Numbered from the stretch's first letter, positions 7,713 through 16,647 are shown. The stretch is 35,493 bases of DNA from Ktedonobacterales bacterium (GCA_036557285.1 DATBHW010000079.1:1-35493), one strand, 5' to 3'. Numbers and translations are program-made. Notes: a model not told the origin generated them from the sequence alone.

Positions 7713-8606
7713 ATGCAATCAAAAGTCTTACTAAACAGCCAATTGCCCTGGAAACTTTTCAGCAGGGGCAAAGTCCGTGATACCTACGATCTTGGCGAGC
7801 AGCTTTTGATGGTTACAACTGACCGCCTTTCGGCGTTTGATGTCGTCTTGCCCAATGGCATCCCAGGCAAAGGCGAGGTCTTAACCAGATTATCCGCCTT
7901 CTGGTTTCGTGAAACCGAGAAACTGATCCCCCATCATTTTATCAGCGCAGACCTCAAGGATTACCCTCCAGAGGCGCAAAAGTACCGCGACCAACTGGCA
8001 GGGCGCTCCATGCTCATCAAGAAAGCACACCGGCTCAATTTTGAGTGCATCGTGCGCGGCTACCTGGCCGGATCAGCCTGGAAAGACTACCAACAGACGG
8101 GGATGGTCTCCGGCATTCGACTCGCGCAGGGTCTGCGCGAAGCGGAGCAGCTACCCGAACCCATCTTCACTCCCTCCACCAAAGCGGAGCAGGGGCATGA
8201 CGAGACGATTACCCTGGAGGAGATGAAAAACCACCTGGGCGAAGAGCTAGGCCAGGCGCTGGCGGATACGAGCCTGGCAATCTATACCTATGCCGCCAAG
8301 CTGGCCCTGGATCGTGGCATTATCATTGCCGATACCAAGCTGGAGTTTGGGCTGCTTAACCATCAACTTCTGCTGATTGATGAAGTCCTGACCCCGGATT
8401 CTTCGCGTTTTTGGGCGGTTGGTGATTATACCCCCGGCCAGTCGCCGCCAGGCTTCGATAAGCAGTTTGTGCGTGACTATCTGGAACACATCGGCTGGAA
8501 TAAACAGCCGCCCGCGCCCGCGCTGCCCCCCGACGTGATCGAAGGAACCGCGCAGCGCTACCGCGAGGCGCTGCAATGGTTGACCGGTGAGGACATCAGC
8601 GGCTGA
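7713..8606 (+). CDS. purC: SAICAR synthetase (phosphoribosylaminoimidazole-succinocarboxamide synthase)
   Basis: A 297-residue ATP-dependent ligase of purine synthesis that joins aspartate to CAIR. Typical stretches are FSRGKVRDTYDLG, TDRLSAFDVVLPNGIPGKG, ECIVRGYLAGSAWKDYQ, STKAEQGHDE, IADTKLEFG and DEVLTPDSSRFW. It is the longer form seen in yeast and many bacteria, not the short E. coli type. Three ATGs cluster at the start; AGGAG at 7701-7705 best fits ATG 7713 with a 7-nt gap, though 7710 is possible. No other pur genes lie nearby. A TAAAAT at 7671 could be a -10 box, but no good -35 is visible. Confidence 0.97.
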   Translation: MQSKVLLNSQLPWKLFSRGKVRDTYDLGEQLLMVTTDRLSAFDVVLPNGIPGKGEVLTRLSAFWFRETEKLIPHHFISADLKDYPPEAQKYRDQLAGRSMLIKKAHRLNFECIVRGYLAGSAWKDYQQTGMVSGIRLAQGLREAEQLPEPIFTPSTKAEQGHDETITLEEMKNHLGEELGQALADTSLAIYTYAAKLALDRGIIIADTKLEFGLLNHQLLLIDEVLTPDSSRFWAVGDYTPGQSPPGFDKQFVRDYLEHIGWNKQPPAPALPPDVIEGTAQRYREALQWLTGEDISG

Positions 8607-8646
8607 CGCCGAATCAGCCGCCCGCACCCGGCATTCTCGTGTTTTT

Positions 8647-10101
8647 TTACTTCGATGAGCCAGCCGTCGCTCCTGCCGCCGCAGAGGCTTCTTCTCTGAG
8701 TAGCTCCCTCAGCGCGTGTGGGGAAGCTGGTTTCTGTGCGGAACGGCTGCGCAAACGGAACAGGTCAAAGAGATAGATCACGACGAAAAGCGCCAGCAAC
8801 AGATTGCGCCAGGCGATAGCCGGATAAAATGCCGGAACCGAGGGCGCTTCGGTGATGTAATGCCGGACTCCGTACAGATACGGATAGATGGCGGTGGTCA
8901 GCAGCGAGATGAGGAGCCAGGAAACAAACCAGAAGAGCCTATCCAGCCCGATAGCATAGGCCATGAGTGGGGCCAGCCAGATAAAGTACTGCGGGCTGAA
9001 GACCTTGCCAGTCAGAATGATAACCAGCAGCACCGCGACAAACGCCTGTTTGAGAGAGAGCTTACCCCGCCACTGCATCCAGGCGACCCCAGCCACGCCA
9101 GCCACCATCAGCCCCAGGAAGAGGGGCGAGAGCAGGCTCGTCATAGGGCCAGGCGGTGGACCATAATAGGTCGAACATCCTCCCAGCGCGCGCTCATAGA
9201 CGTTGAGCGACCCGAACTGAAACGCGGTGCAGATGGGATGTCCCAGCAAAGAAGCCACCCACAAGAGACTGGCCGGAGCCGACTCAATCTGAATAGGCCG
9301 GAAGGTAAAGTAGTTGAGCGGGCTGAGCGCGCCCTCCGCATTCACAAGCAGAGAGGCCAGGAAAACGCCAGCGCAGGCTGCCGTGAAGGTACCCACGCCG
9401 ACGAGCCGTTTCCAATGCAAGAGCGGCTCTGACCGGCTGCGCTGCTCGGCCAGAAACAGCGGCAGAAGCAATGGGAGCGGATAGAGCTTCAGCATAACCG
9501 CGAGAGCCAGCAAGACATACGCCCAGGTGAAACGCCCACGCACCGCTGCCACCAGGCAGAACAGGGTAAACGCCGCCGGAACGAGATCAAAGCGGCTGAC
9601 GGCGGTCCCCCAGGCGCCCAGTACCAGATAGGCTGCAAACGCCAGCGATGCGCCGCGTGGGCCGACCCGCCCCAAATACCAGTAAAGGCCCGCAGCCAGC
9701 AGCGCCATCCAGACGGCGAACCCGATCTCAAACCAGGGTCCAGGTGTCAGCAGCGTCAGCGAAAAAGGAAGCAGCGCCAGGGCAGGATATTCGCGCGGAA
9801 GCGTATGAAATGGAAGCAGAGAGGCATAGCTCTGGATGAAATCGCAGGAGGTATCGGCAGGATAGTTAGAACCACCGAACCAGAAAGCCGAGGCATAGCA
9901 TTGATACTTGGCAACATCGGTATAGGGCAAGAAATACACGAACGAACTGCCACCAAGAAGCAGACCGCACATCAAAAGCATTGGAAGAAGACTGATCCAC
10001 CCTCTACCCGCCAACATATCTGAGGACCAGCGCCGCCAGCGGGATGGAAGCTGCCCATCCTGCTGGGATGCCGCGAGGGTTGTTGGTTCAACCGTCTGCA
10101 T
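8647..10101 (-). CDS. GT87-like (DUF2029) multi-pass membrane glycosyltransferase
   Basis: A membrane protein of 484 residues with roughly 10-12 hydrophobic segments. The order REYPALALLPF, then SRFDLVPAAFTLF, then KLYPLPLLLPLF, then GKVFSPQYFIWLAPL is characteristic of GT87/DUF2029 glycosyltransferases, the family that includes mycobacterial PimE. These use a polyprenol-phosphate sugar, with catalysis on the outer face. The acceptor is unknown. ATG 10101 is chosen because AGGAG lies five nt upstream; a GTG at 10119 overlaps that site. It sits 24 nt downstream of the CpXC gene, so the two are probably cotranscribed. The C-terminus is an Ala/Ser-rich tail. Confidence 0.75.
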   Translation of the reverse strand: MQTVEPTTLAASQQDGQLPSRWRRWSSDMLAGRGWISLLPMLLMCGLLLGGSSFVYFLPYTDVAKYQCYASAFWFGGSNYPADTSCDFIQSYASLLPFHTLPREYPALALLPFSLTLLTPGPWFEIGFAVWMALLAAGLYWYLGRVGPRGASLAFAAYLVLGAWGTAVSRFDLVPAAFTLFCLVAAVRGRFTWAYVLLALAVMLKLYPLPLLLPLFLAEQRSRSEPLLHWKRLVGVGTFTAACAGVFLASLLVNAEGALSPLNYFTFRPIQIESAPASLLWVASLLGHPICTAFQFGSLNVYERALGGCSTYYGPPPGPMTSLLSPLFLGLMVAGVAGVAWMQWRGKLSLKQAFVAVLLVIILTGKVFSPQYFIWLAPLMAYAIGLDRLFWFVSWLLISLLTTAIYPYLYGVRHYITEAPSVPAFYPAIAWRNLLLALFVVIYLFDLFRLRSRSAQKPASPHALRELLREEASAAAGATAGSSK

Positions 10102-10125
10102 CTTTGCTCCTAAGAACACTATCCT

Positions 10126-10818
10126 TCATTGTCTGGGCGCGAGTTCGCGCATAATCGCCCCAATCGCCCGGCGCGGACCATAGAGCCAGACCGTATACTC
10201 GCCAGGCTCATCATCTATTTCTACCTGGCAGTTCATCTGGCGAGCCATCTCGCCCGCAATGGCGAGCAGACGCTGGCGTTCTTCTTCGCGCTTGCTCTTG
10301 CTGCTCAGCGCCAGCTTCCCAAGCCGTTCCTCCGGCGAGAGCAACCCGGTGACTACTTCACAAAGCTGCTCCACCCCAAATATCACCTGAAGCGGCGGCG
10401 CGTCGCCTTGTGGCTCTCCAGCGCCCGACAGAATCTCCAGAGCCACCCCCTCATCATCCTCCGCTTCCCCAGTGCTTGCGCGGGTGGGCCTCTCCTGATG
10501 CTGAAGAAGCAAACTCTGCTCCACTGCGACAGCATACGCTCGCCGTAACTGCTGAAGCAGCCCCGCGCGCTGCTCCTCCGGGAGATCAGCGCGTGGGTCT
10601 ACATAGGCAAAAAGCCCGCGCGCCACATCATGGTAGAGAAAAGGACGCGCAATGGCTGCGCGCCTGCCACAATGAGGACAGGTCGCCACGTTCAGCAATC
10701 CCGCCAGCAAGGTATAGAGCAACTGCGGCTCAAGGGTGACATTCACCGCTTCATAGATCGGCGTAGTAAAGCTTGTTCCACAGGCACAGGTAAATCTGTA
10801 CGCAATTGATCGATCCAT
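10126..10818 (-). CDS. CpXC-domain zinc-binding protein
   Basis: A 230-residue soluble protein. The first 60 residues match the CpXC pattern: C11-x-C13-G, a VNVTLEPQLLYTLLAGLLN core, then C47-P-H-C50-G, which should bind one zinc ion. The domain is widespread but its function is not established. The rest is acidic with a helical patch (LSSKSKREEERQRLLAIAGEMARQ). ATG 10818 is taken because the family motif follows at once; a TTG at 10833 is possible and neither has a strong ribosome site. It lies directly upstream of the GT87-like gene and may be coexpressed with it. Confidence 0.75.
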   Translation of the reverse strand: MDRSIAYRFTCACGTSFTTPIYEAVNVTLEPQLLYTLLAGLLNVATCPHCGRRAAIARPFLYHDVARGLFAYVDPRADLPEEQRAGLLQQLRRAYAVAVEQSLLLQHQERPTRASTGEAEDDEGVALEILSGAGEPQGDAPPLQVIFGVEQLCEVVTGLLSPEERLGKLALSSKSKREEERQRLLAIAGEMARQMNCQVEIDDEPGEYTVWLYGPRRAIGAIMRELAPRQ

Positions 10819-10833
10819 AGTTAGACAGGGCAA

Positions 10834-11149
10834 CGCCTGATATGCCTCGCGCCTCAGCGTCTTCTAGCAGAGGAAGCAGGTAATCGCCAGGTGATCTGCA
10901 TCGGCGCCCAAACCCCTCTATGCAGAACGAACAGAAAAGGAAAACAATCACATTCCAGAAACGCATCCCATCAGCAGCATTCCATCCAGGGAGTATATCA
11001 CAGGCTCAGCGCCACAAGCCAGATAGAAGCAAGCCAGCGAGGCCGGACAGATAGCCCGACCTCGCTGGCTGTGTTGACCCCCGGCAGAAGAAAGGACCAG
11101 ACTACGAAAAGACCAGACTACGAAAGAAACCGGCTACGAAAGGAGGCGA
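10834..11149. other. Gene-free region with terminator and tandem repeat
   Basis: No gene is visible. The stretch next to the phosphoesterase stop holds a 16-bp-period tandem repeat and a strong hairpin, each listed separately. The remainder (about 10834-11030) should contain the promoter of the CpXC gene, but I see no convincing boxes. Confidence 0.5.
11033..11069 (-). terminator. Hairpin terminator of the secreted phosphoesterase gene
   Basis: A perfect 10-bp stem, GCCAGCGAGG (11033-11042) with CCTCGCTGGC (11060-11069), encloses a 17-nt loop. On the minus strand it is followed by TTGCTTCT. It lies about 80 nt after the phosphoesterase stop. Confidence 0.6.
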
Positions 11150-11157
11150 TTACGAAA
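11095..11157. repeat. Four-copy 16-bp tandem repeat abutting a stop codon
   Basis: The heptamer TACGAAA occurs at 11103, 11119, 11135 and 11151, exactly 16 bp apart. The intervening sequence is partly conserved; GACCAGACTACGAAA occurs twice and the others have diverged. The phosphoesterase TAA (11152-11150) lies within the last copy. The function is unknown. Confidence 0.7.
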
Positions 11158-13297
11158 CGCTTTCCGCCAACTGATGGACCTGCTCCAACAGGCTTCGCGC
11201 CTGGCTGATAAGCTGCTTGGCCGCACCCTCATTGAGGGCCTGGCCGTCGAATGCAGCCCCTTCCAGCATCGAGATCATTTGTCCAGCCAGATTGTCGCGC
11301 TGCGTGGTGAACTGCGCAAGCTGGCTTTCCAGACTGGTATAGGTGCTATCGCCTGCCGAGTTACTCTTCAGCGCCGCTGTCGAGATGACCAGGCTATCAA
11401 GCCCAAGCTGCTGCACCGTAGCGTTGATCTCCTTGTAGGCCTCAGCCAGCCGACGCAGCGTCTCGTGGTGGGCCTTCAGGCTCTTCGGCAGCGCCGATGG
11501 GTTAATGAACTCGAAGAGGACACGCCCATCATGCGCATAATCGTCCTTCAGATGCAGCAAGGCCAGCATCGTGGGGCGCGTATCTGTGTGGTCAGACCAG
11601 ATTTGGTCAGTCACGCCCAGATGGCGGATGCCCGGCCCCACCATGCCTAGCCAATTTGTGACGATCTCTGGCTGAACATCTCCATGATTCCAGGCAAAAC
11701 CCGGATTTTCCGTCACGCAGGGCGACGTGCAATTGCGGGCGCCAGCGAACAGGAAGTAATTGGGGTCCGCAAACAGCGTGAACGTCGGTGTTCGCGCCGG
11801 ATCAGCGGTAATCATGTGCAGCAGGTTCATCTCCACCGGGTCAGCCATAAACGCCGTCAGGTGGTCCGTATTGCCTGTGATCGGATTCACTGCTGTTAGT
11901 TGCCCGGTAGCCTGCTCAAAAGCGCGTGTGATCGGGTCGGTGCGAGCAGGGTTGCCAGTAATGTAGACCGTCGGCGCGTCATCGCTATGCACGGTGAACG
12001 GGGTCGTAATGCCCTGCTGGGTCGCCAGCAGTCCAGCGAGATTGGTATTGATCTCGCCAATCTTACTGTACGTGCAGGGAACCGTCACACCATCGCAGTC
12101 AGCCGGGCTTGGCGGGCCGCCGGCAAAATGGTCACCCTCATCCACCGTAAAGACGAATAGGGTATTGCTCTTATTGATGCCATCGTTGGCAAGCCGCGTA
12201 AAGAACTTGCCGAACGCATCATTATAAGATGCTAGCGCCGACACGTAGCCAGCCGCCCCGGGGCCGAATGCCGGGCCGCTGGGATGGGCATCATGCGCGT
12301 CCGAGATATAAGCGTATGTCACCGGCACGCCATGCTCCTGCATTGCTGCCACATAACCCAGCGAGACAGATGCCGACATGCCATCGAAGCCAGGGAAACC
12401 GATATGGCCGCCTGGATCCTGAATGACATTGCCGTTCAGGTCGGTCAGCGGGCCATTGGGGCTGATCTGTGGAGCCACGTACTTGTGACCAAACAACCCC
12501 ATGTAGCCATTGTAGCCGCCAGGCTCATCCGGCAGCAGATCAGGCTCGCCGGTATTTGCCGACGAACAAAGAGCGTTCCCCTGGGCGCAATGAACGCCGA
12601 TGCCCACAAAATCAGCAAACGCCTGCGTGGGATTGGATGCAACCTCTTGCGCCTGGGGCGAATTGGCCCCAAAGACCGTCGGGATGTCAGTGGCAATATT
12701 TTCTAGAATGGTGTTGGCCGTGGCAACACCGCCCCAGTTGCAGCCGTCGCGCGTATAGGGTACCCAGGGGGCAGGCGTATTCTTGCCAGCGGCGGTCAAC
12801 ATGTTGAACGTCGTATCTGTGGGGGCCGAGGTCGTCGGGTCAAAGATCGGGTCGGTCCAGTAGGCGAACGACACTCCCAGATTAGTTGTGCCGTTTGGGT
12901 TGAAGTAGCGGTAGCTGTTGCTTACCGGCACGCCATGCTGGTTGGGATAGACCCCCGTGAGTGAAGTGAGAATGCCTGTCGCTGTGTGCGAGATCAGCAC
13001 AGTATGGTGGTTGTCATCGAGAACGCCGTTATCTTTGATGAAGTTGAGCAGGTTGGGCATCTGCTCCAGGTCCGAGGGAACATTGGGGTTGTCGCGCATA
13101 AAGTGGGTGTTGTCGAACTGAATATAGATGACGTGTTGAATCTGGCCGTCCGGGCCAAGCTTGCAGGAACTGCCATCCGCCGCGTGGGCGTTGGGGTGAA
13201 CAAGCTGCGCTGCTCCCATCAGCCCAAACAACACCAGCACGACTGCGGCAGCGATGCGAGCAATAGGTTGCCGCCAGACAAGAACCATCCGATCCAT
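11150..13297 (-). CDS. Secreted alkaline-phosphatase-superfamily phosphoesterase
   Basis: A 715-residue exported protein. The signal peptide has a hydrophobic core at 15-31 and a likely cut after AHA (37-39). The metal-dependent phosphatase fold is suggested by YIQFDNTHF near the mature N-terminus, the nucleophile region SHTATGILTSLTGVYPNQHG, the metal ligands in FTVDEGDHFAGG, and late histidines in WNHGD and WSDHTDTRP. Enzymes of this superfamily cleave phosphate or sulfate esters; the substrate is not readable here. The final 100 residues form a helical, Gln/Ala-rich extension. Several cysteines suggest disulfides, consistent with export. AAGGAGG lies four nt before ATG 13297. It appears monocistronic. 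Confidence 0.82.
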   Translation of the reverse strand: MDRMVLVWRQPIARIAAAVVLVLFGLMGAAQLVHPNAHAADGSSCKLGPDGQIQHVIYIQFDNTHFMRDNPNVPSDLEQMPNLLNFIKDNGVLDDNHHTVLISHTATGILTSLTGVYPNQHGVPVSNSYRYFNPNGTTNLGVSFAYWTDPIFDPTTSAPTDTTFNMLTAAGKNTPAPWVPYTRDGCNWGGVATANTILENIATDIPTVFGANSPQAQEVASNPTQAFADFVGIGVHCAQGNALCSSANTGEPDLLPDEPGGYNGYMGLFGHKYVAPQISPNGPLTDLNGNVIQDPGGHIGFPGFDGMSASVSLGYVAAMQEHGVPVTYAYISDAHDAHPSGPAFGPGAAGYVSALASYNDAFGKFFTRLANDGINKSNTLFVFTVDEGDHFAGGPPSPADCDGVTVPCTYSKIGEINTNLAGLLATQQGITTPFTVHSDDAPTVYITGNPARTDPITRAFEQATGQLTAVNPITGNTDHLTAFMADPVEMNLLHMITADPARTPTFTLFADPNYFLFAGARNCTSPCVTENPGFAWNHGDVQPEIVTNWLGMVGPGIRHLGVTDQIWSDHTDTRPTMLALLHLKDDYAHDGRVLFEFINPSALPKSLKAHHETLRRLAEAYKEINATVQQLGLDSLVISTAALKSNSAGDSTYTSLESQLAQFTTQRDNLAGQMISMLEGAAFDGQALNEGAAKQLISQARSLLEQVHQLAESVS

Positions 13298-13759
13298 AGG
13301 GCCTCCTTAGTCATACAACACTGAGCTGACAATCATCGGTCGCCACATGGAAGGTCACGCTATTCAGTTGTCGCCGGGGGAAAGTGAACCAAAAGCGCAA
13401 GGTTGATCAAGGAGTTTTTGCGCTCGTCCTTAATAATACAAAGAAGCGTGAAGCAAAACAAGCGCCAGGTTTAGGGCAGGTTTCAAGGATAAAGAGGCGC
13501 CTGGGCGAGCGAACGACCGATAGCACGCCCCAATCCCAGCAAAACAAAAGCCAGAGTTTCTATAGCACAGGCAAGTAAAGAATGGGTGAAGAATAAGTAA
13601 AAAGGGCTACTCGAACCCGTCATGAGGAAAGTGCTGACCATGCAGCGCCATCCACGTGCTATACTAATTCTGTAGTTGTAGCAAAGAAAACTACAAAATT
13701 CATGGCTGAAACCCTGGACATCTTGACGTACCCGCTGTATAATATTGTAGGTGTGAAAC
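13298..13759. other. Gene-free divergent regulatory region
   Basis: I see no credible gene; short open frames here lack ribosome sites and family features. The region separates the minus-strand phosphoesterase from the plus-strand TnpA-like gene. It holds an inverted repeat TGTAGTT/AACTACA (13671-13695, 11-nt spacer), a possible operator, and a strong promoter at 13715-13743. Another inverted repeat AGCGCAA/TTGCGCT lies near 13394-13424. Confidence 0.5.
13715..13743 (+). promoter_or_regulatory. Sigma-70-type promoter for the TnpA-like gene
   Basis: TGGACA (13715-13720) and a perfect TATAAT (13738-13743) are separated by 17 nt. Transcription would begin about 10 nt before ATG 13760, giving a very short leader that just includes AGGTG. 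The inverted repeat at 13671-13695 lies immediately upstream. Confidence 0.6.
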
Positions 13760-14212
13760 ATGGACATACAGAATTATCAAAGCTGGCGGATTACCTACCA
13801 CTTCGTCTGGGAGCCAATGCGCTCAAAGCCGTGTCTCGTTGGCATGATAGCGGAGCGATTGCAGACGCTCATCCGGGAAAAAGCGAGCGGCGTTTCTTTT
13901 GAGCCGTTGGCAGTGATCATCCTGCCTGATCGCGTCTATCTGGCGGCTGCCGCGCCACCAACTCTTTCCCCTCACCACATCGTTTGCCAGGTGAAGGCGT
14001 ATACATCGCGGGTTTTGCGTGATGAATTTCCCGAACTGACGCGCATTCCCACGCTCTGGACACGCGCCTATCTGGTGATGACGGGGGAAGCCATTCCCAT
14101 CGAGGAGGTATTCCAGCGTTATGAAGCCATGCAGCAACCTCGACGACCACGCGGACGGCCACGCAAAGTAGGGCCACCATCCGACGAAGAGGACGACTCC
14201 CCTCCCGTCTGA
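13760..14212 (+). CDS. TnpA (IS200/IS605, Y1 transposase)-like protein lacking HUH, with AT-hook-like tail
   Basis: A 150-residue protein. Residues about 5-122 align in pattern with IS200/IS605 TnpA: WRITYHFVWEPMRSKPCLVG at the start (usual form YHLVWxxKYRRPVL), APPTLSPHHIVCQVKAYTSRVLRDEFPEL in the middle, LWTRAYLVMT, and a late tyrosine Y121 in EEVFQRYEAM. The metal-binding HUH motif, normally PDHVHL, reads PDRVYL here (R58, Y60), so both histidines are gone and single-strand nicking should be lost. After the fold comes PRRPRGRPRK (127-136), an AT-hook-like minor-groove motif with GRP at 132-134, then an acidic tail. No TnpB and no obvious element ends are nearby. I infer a domesticated DNA-binding protein. 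AGGTG precedes the ATG by six nt. Confidence 0.75.
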   Translation: MDIQNYQSWRITYHFVWEPMRSKPCLVGMIAERLQTLIREKASGVSFEPLAVIILPDRVYLAAAAPPTLSPHHIVCQVKAYTSRVLRDEFPELTRIPTLWTRAYLVMTGEAIPIEEVFQRYEAMQQPRRPRGRPRKVGPPSDEEDDSPPV

Positions 14213-14295
14213 ATCCTGGCGGGCTTTCTGGACCGCAGGCCAGGCGAGAAGAGGAACTACCACACCCAACCGAAAGAGTAGGATAGATTAAAAAC

Positions 14296-16575
14296 ATGCA
14301 AAAATGTGAACGCTGCCAGACCAACGACGCGCGGGTCCGCCTGGATACCCTCGTCAATGGTCGCCGCGAGCAGCATTACTTCTGCCAGCCATGCGCCGAA
14401 GAACTGCTGGGAGGCGATCTGAATAGCCTTTCTGGCATCGGTGGCAACTCCCTGGGCGGCCTCTTTGGCAATGCTGGCGGCGCAGGTGGGGCAACGCCTT
14501 TCGGCTTCAGGCCAGGCGCGGCTGGCACAGGCACTGCTCAGAGAAATGCCGATAAGAATAGTAAGACGCCTACTCTCGACCAATTCGGGCGCGATCTGAC
14601 CGCCGAGGCCCGCGATGGCAAGCTTGACCCTGCCGCCGGGCGCGAGCGCGAGATTCGCCGTGTGCTGACGGTGCTGGGCAGGCGTCAGAAGAATAACCCG
14701 GTGCTGATTGGCGAGCCAGGCGTTGGCAAAACGGCCATCGTCGAAGGTATTGCGCGTCGCATCGCCGAAGGCAACGTCTCAGGCAACCTGCGCAACGCGC
14801 GCATCGTCGCGCTGAGCATGGGTGGGATGGTTGCCGGCGCGATGTTCCGGGGACAGTTCGAGGAGCGCATCAAGCAGGTGCTTGAGGAAGTGCGCCAATC
14901 ACCTAACGTCATTCTCTTCATTGATGAACTGCATACCGTCGTTGGCGCGGGCGCAGCCGAAGGGGCGGTTGGCGCGGGTGATCTGCTCAAGCCAGCCCTG
15001 GCGCGCGGCGAACTGCGCTGTATTGGCGCAACCACGCTTGACGAGTATCGCAAGCATGTGGAGAAGGACGCAGCCCTGGAGCGACGCTTCCAGCCGATCA
15101 TGGTTGGTGAGCCGTCTGTCGAGGAAGCCATCGCCATGCTGCGCATCGTGCGCGAAAACTACGAACATCACCACGACGTAAAAATTACCGACGAAGCCAT
15201 TGAGGCGGCTGTGCGGCTCTCAGACCGCTATATCAATGATCGTTTCCTGCCGGACAAGGCCATTGATGTCATGGACGAGGCCGCTTCATCGCTCCGGCTG
15301 GAGGCTATCGAGCGCGGATTGCTTGGCCCTGAAGCCGTCAGCGACCTGGAGAAGCAGATTGCCGACATTCAGGCCGAAAAAGAGGCCGCAGCCCTGGCCG
15401 AAGAGTACGAGCGCGCCGCCAAACTGCGCCAGCGCGAACTCAAAGTACAGGAGCAGCTAGAGGAAGCGCGCGCAAAAGCCGGGCAGATCGCCACCATGAT
15501 GGTGACGCCAGCGGATGTCGCCAAAGTGGTTGAGGGCTGGACCGGCGTACCAGTCAGCCAGATGCTGGAGGGCGAGCGAGCGAACCTGCGCCACCTGGAA
15601 GACGACTTGCGCAAGCGCGTCATCGGCCAGGACGAAGCGATCAGCGCCGTCGCGCGGGCCATCCGCCGCTCGCGGGCTGGCTTGAAAGACCCACAGCGAC
15701 CTATCGGGTCGTTCCTGTTCATGGGGCCAACCGGCGTCGGCAAGACTGAGCTTGCCAGGGCGCTGGCGGCCACCATCTTTGGCAGCGAAGACGCCATGAT
15801 CCGGCTGGATATGTCGGAATACATGGAACCACATACCGTCTCGCGGCTCTTTGGCAGCCCACCAGGCTACGTAGGCCACGACGAGGGCGGTCAGTTGACG
15901 GAGCAGGTGCGGCGACGTCCGTACAGCGTGATCTTGCTGGACGAGGTTGAGAAGGCCCATCCAGAGGTCTTCAACGCGCTGTTACAGATTCTGGATGATG
16001 GCCGCCTGACCGACGGCCAGGGGCGAACGGTGGACTTCAAGAACACCGTCGTCATCATGACCAGCAACGTGGCAACCGCCGAATTGAAGCGCGCTGCCAA
16101 CATTGGCTTCCTGCCCACACACTGGGGCGACGCAACCAACGAGCGCGAGAGCGAGGAGGCGCAGCGCAAGGCCAAAGCGATAGAGGGGCTGCGACGGGCG
16201 TTCCGTCCAGAGTTCCTGAACCGTATTGACCAGATCGTTGTCTTCCACGCGCTGGGCCGCGCCGAACTGCGGCAGATCATCAACCTGCTGCTGGCAAAGG
16301 TGCAGGAGCGACTGGCCGAACAGGGCATCACGTTGGAGTTCGGTGACGACCTGCGTGACTTCCTGATGGCTGAAGGCGTGGATGAGGAGTTTGGCGCGCG
16401 GCCTCTGCGCCGGGCGATCCAGACCCACATTGATGACGCGCTGGCCGATGCCCTGCTGGCTGGCGCCCTCCAGCCGGGGCAGACCGGCGTATTGACCGTT
16501 CAGGACGGCAAGGTGCTGGTGAGCGCACATGGCGAGCCGCGCATCACCGCCGCCGAGCCAGCCAGAGCCGCATAA
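14296..16575 (+). CDS. ClpE-like AAA+ unfoldase with N-terminal zinc finger
   Basis: A 759-residue Hsp100 ATPase that should unfold proteins for ClpP. The N-terminus is a C4 zinc motif (C4-x-x-C7, C30-x-x-C33), then a Gly-rich linker (about 36-90), in place of the double Clp-N domain of ClpA/ClpC. This is the ClpE plan. AAA-1 has Walker A GEPGVGKT (139-146) and [13 protein letters not shown]. The middle region has a UVR-like helix ([17 protein letters not shown]). AAA-2 has Walker A GPTGVGKT (477-484) and Walker [12 protein letters not shown] (D549/E550). The loop IGF (603-605) fits the ClpP-docking tripeptide, and a C-terminal D2 small domain follows. AGGATAG lies upstream of the ATG. It starts 83 nt after the TnpA-like gene and may be cotranscribed. 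No CtsR or CIRCE site was seen. Confidence 0.93.
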   Translation: MQKCERCQTNDARVRLDTLVNGRREQHYFCQPCAEELLGGDLNSLSGIGGNSLGGLFGNAGGAGGATPFGFRPGAAGTGTAQRNADKNSKTPTLDQFGRDLTAEARDGKLDPAAGREREIRRVLTVLGRRQKNNPVLIGEPGVGKTAIVEGIARRIAEGNVSGNLRNARIVALSMGGMVAGAMFRGQFEERIKQVLEEVRQSPNVILFIDELHTVVGAGAAEGAVGAGDLLKPALARGELRCIGATTLDEYRKHVEKDAALERRFQPIMVGEPSVEEAIAMLRIVRENYEHHHDVKITDEAIEAAVRLSDRYINDRFLPDKAIDVMDEAASSLRLEAIERGLLGPEAVSDLEKQIADIQAEKEAAALAEEYERAAKLRQRELKVQEQLEEARAKAGQIATMMVTPADVAKVVEGWTGVPVSQMLEGERANLRHLEDDLRKRVIGQDEAISAVARAIRRSRAGLKDPQRPIGSFLFMGPTGVGKTELARALAATIFGSEDAMIRLDMSEYMEPHTVSRLFGSPPGYVGHDEGGQLTEQVRRRPYSVILLDEVEKAHPEVFNALLQILDDGRLTDGQGRTVDFKNTVVIMTSNVATAELKRAANIGFLPTHWGDATNERESEEAQRKAKAIEGLRRAFRPEFLNRIDQIVVFHALGRAELRQIINLLLAKVQERLAEQGITLEFGDDLRDFLMAEGVDEEFGARPLRRAIQTHIDDALADALLAGALQPGQTGVLTVQDGKVLVSAHGEPRITAAEPARAA

Positions 16576-16604
16576 CCTATAACCGTCTGTACCGTTTCCT
16601 TATA

Positions 16605-16641
16605 CCGTCGCCCCTTCGGTATCAAACCGAAGGGGCGACGG
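16605..16641. terminator. Strong bidirectional terminator after the clpE-like gene
   Basis: A perfect 16-bp inverted repeat (CCGTCGCCCCTTCGGT at 16605-16620, its complement at 16626-16641) has a 5-nt loop. On the plus strand CATGTTTTA follows. It lies between the convergent clpE-like and nucleotidyltransferase genes and can serve both. Confidence 0.8.
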
Positions 16642-16647
16642 CATGTT

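Noticed and set aside
11030-11160. A CRISPR array, suggested by the 16-bp period repeats
   Set aside because: The units are too short, the spacing leaves no spacers, and no cas genes are present.
13723-13743. TTGACG as the -35 box for TATAAT at 13738
   Set aside because: The spacing is only 9 nt. TGGACA at 13715 gives the correct 17 nt.
13483-13767. Short frames on both strands between the phosphoesterase and TnpA-like genes
   Set aside because: They lack ribosome sites and conserved motifs, and overlap the promoter region of the TnpA-like gene.
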